Assembly (NCBI GenBank): GCA_907165065.1
Contig: OU015524.1
Span: forward strand, 28,380,295-28,444,294
Length of the DNA: 64,000 nucleotides
Source: Caprimulgus europaeus
Taxonomy: Eukaryota; Chordata; Aves; Caprimulgiformes; Caprimulgidae
Direction: 5' to 3'
The position numbers and the translations under genes were made by a program. Below the pieces are notes generated by a model, which had not been told where the DNA came from, ran no database searches, and was given only the letters and a program-made list of their open reading frames with translations. Shown here in pieces: positions 62,601 through 64,000 of this stretch. How positions within the stretch are numbered: the first letter of the stretch is position 1; every line of letters starts with the position of its first letter.

Positions 62601-64000
62601 GGTGGATCTCTTCGTATAAGGTCCTTCTTTTAGACAAACAGCATACTCCTTTTGCATTTAAGACAGTTATGGAGCTTTTCCCAAGATAGTAAAAATAATT
62701 CAGCAATTAACTCTGTATCATGGTTAGTGTTGCATAATTATTACTGAAAAGTAACTCTGCATCACCAAGGTGACAACATATAAGAATATTGGTTTGTAGA
62801 CTGTCAGGTGCCCAACATGCAGTGTCAGTAGCTGCTTTCACAATCACAAAAATAGGAATAGCTGGCATTATTCACTGAAATCAAAGCTCACAGACACCTT
62901 AAATGCATGCCACTTTAAGACTTAGGTCAGATGTTCCTGGACCCCAGCTTCCTCCTATATCCAGTGGTCAGCATGGTCTTCCTTGCTGACAAGAAGTTTG
63001 AAATGTTTTGTAAGACTGATGAAAAAAGCATCTGAGAGGGTTAAAACAGACTAGTAAGGAACAGCGAGGTGATGAATGGAGCCTGTCTCTGCAAGCCTCC
63101 CAGGTTATCTTCATCTTCATGCCCACTGGGAAATGACTCACAGGTGTTTTAGGAAGCAGCAGCTGCCTACTTTGTGACATTTCAGCTTTTGCCTTCAGGT
63201 TGAGAAGAGTTTACAGGATAAGATACACAGAGAGGAGACAGTCTGATGGAGATAGCAAACTGCATTTGCTACATCCAAGGCAGAGCTCGTAGAGCTTGTT
63301 GGGCAAGTGAGCAGAAAGGTTTCTACGTTTCAAACTCAAAAGGAGGCCTGTCCCATCCCGCTGACAAAGGGCAGAGACTCTGAAAGGGGAAAAGCATTTA
63401 AAACAAATTAACACCATTGCAAATTTAGAGCTGCTGAAAGCAGCTTGACGTGGGCTGACATTTCTGGAGACCAACATCCTCCAGTTGCAGAGCAGACAAA
63501 ACAGGAGGAGGCATCGCCTGGCTCCCCCCTCTGCAGGTCCCAGGGCAGAGGTGGAGGGTGGGAATGTGCACGTGATGAAATTCTGCCCAGCACTGAGTGG
63601 GGAATTCATCTTAAGTAGTCATGTATCATATCACTTCAGTCTTGCTCCACACCAAACCCTTCAGCTCTTCCTCCTGTGGGTAAGAGGCACACAAGGAAAT
63701 TGCACGCCAATTGAGAATACTTATTTTCTCAGTGCAATTTGAATCAATGAATTTAAATGTAAACGTGATTGAAAGCAATGGATCAAGAAATCAACAACAA
63801 CTTAAGCTGAACTTTAAGAGTTCTATGGGTTTCTAATAAATAACAGTCTGTCACCAGCAGGGTCATGGCAGCATTTATGTAAGCAATGTTACAATTTTTG
63901 TTAGCATTTTCCTTCTCACAAGCGTAAAACAGACAGACTCATACCATATCTGTTAGAAGATAAGCCCAGCAGATAGGAATCTCTGAGGCTTTATCTCACC
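62601..64000. other. Non-coding unique sequence to window end
   Basis: No gene is recognised. A minus-strand open frame of 132 codons at 63211-63609 overlaps others on both strands in a locally G+C-richer patch (about 63250-63600) and carries no domain. The window ends in ordinary sequence. Confidence 0.6.

Noticed and set aside
63211-63609. 132-codon minus-strand open frame
   Set aside because: Overlapped by open frames on both strands in a G+C-richer patch; no domain.
1-64000. Bacterial-type features, CRISPR arrays, tRNA and rRNA genes, mitochondrial insertions, endogenous retroviruses
   Set aside because: No direct-repeat/spacer array, no cloverleaf, no rRNA words, no mitochondrial gene order and no retroviral gag, pol or env frames or paired LTRs could be seen.

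Overview
This window reads as a stretch of vertebrate, most likely avian, nuclear DNA with no protein-coding gene that I can support. The clearest diagnostic is a 5'-truncated CR1 (chicken repeat 1) LINE at about 41112-41460 on the minus strand. It keeps the CR1-type 3' end and a readable remnant of the end of its reverse-transcriptase ORF. The rest is AT-rich, single-copy-looking sequence with very few interspersed repeats. That low repeat density, together with CR1 and traces of old amniote MIR-type SINEs, fits a bird better than a turtle, crocodilian or mammal. I cannot tell the species, the chromosome, or whether the window is an intron or intergenic.

Layout. 1-24 kb is unique AT-rich DNA with scattered A/T runs, a G-quadruplex-type G tract near 9.75 kb, a tight 42-nt hairpin near 6.25 kb and a probable MIR fragment near 13 kb. 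24-33 kb is the most repeat-rich part: a 28-bp A run, an 83-bp (TAA)n microsatellite, a cluster of three CArG-like boxes near 25.9 kb, two probable MIR fragments, two more A runs of 28-29 bp and a C22A9 tract. 33-42 kb holds the best MIR-type SINE (about 33.63-33.88 kb) and the CR1. 42-64 kb is again mostly unique, with another MIR-like fragment near 48.9 kb, a lone perfect CArG box near 51.59 kb and an A15G10 tract followed by G-rich sequence near 62.55 kb.

Genes. The longest open frames (about 100-159 codons) are scattered, lie on both strands, show no recognisable domain and are of a size expected by chance in 64 kb of such DNA. The only recognisable coding sequence is the dead CR1 remnant. 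There are no rRNA, tRNA or CRISPR features and no gene cluster resembling a biological system. The items most worth a second look are the CArG cluster, the homeodomain-type AT palindrome near 30.75 kb, the structured DNA tracts and the old SINE fragments. All of these are motif-level observations that need cross-species alignment to establish.
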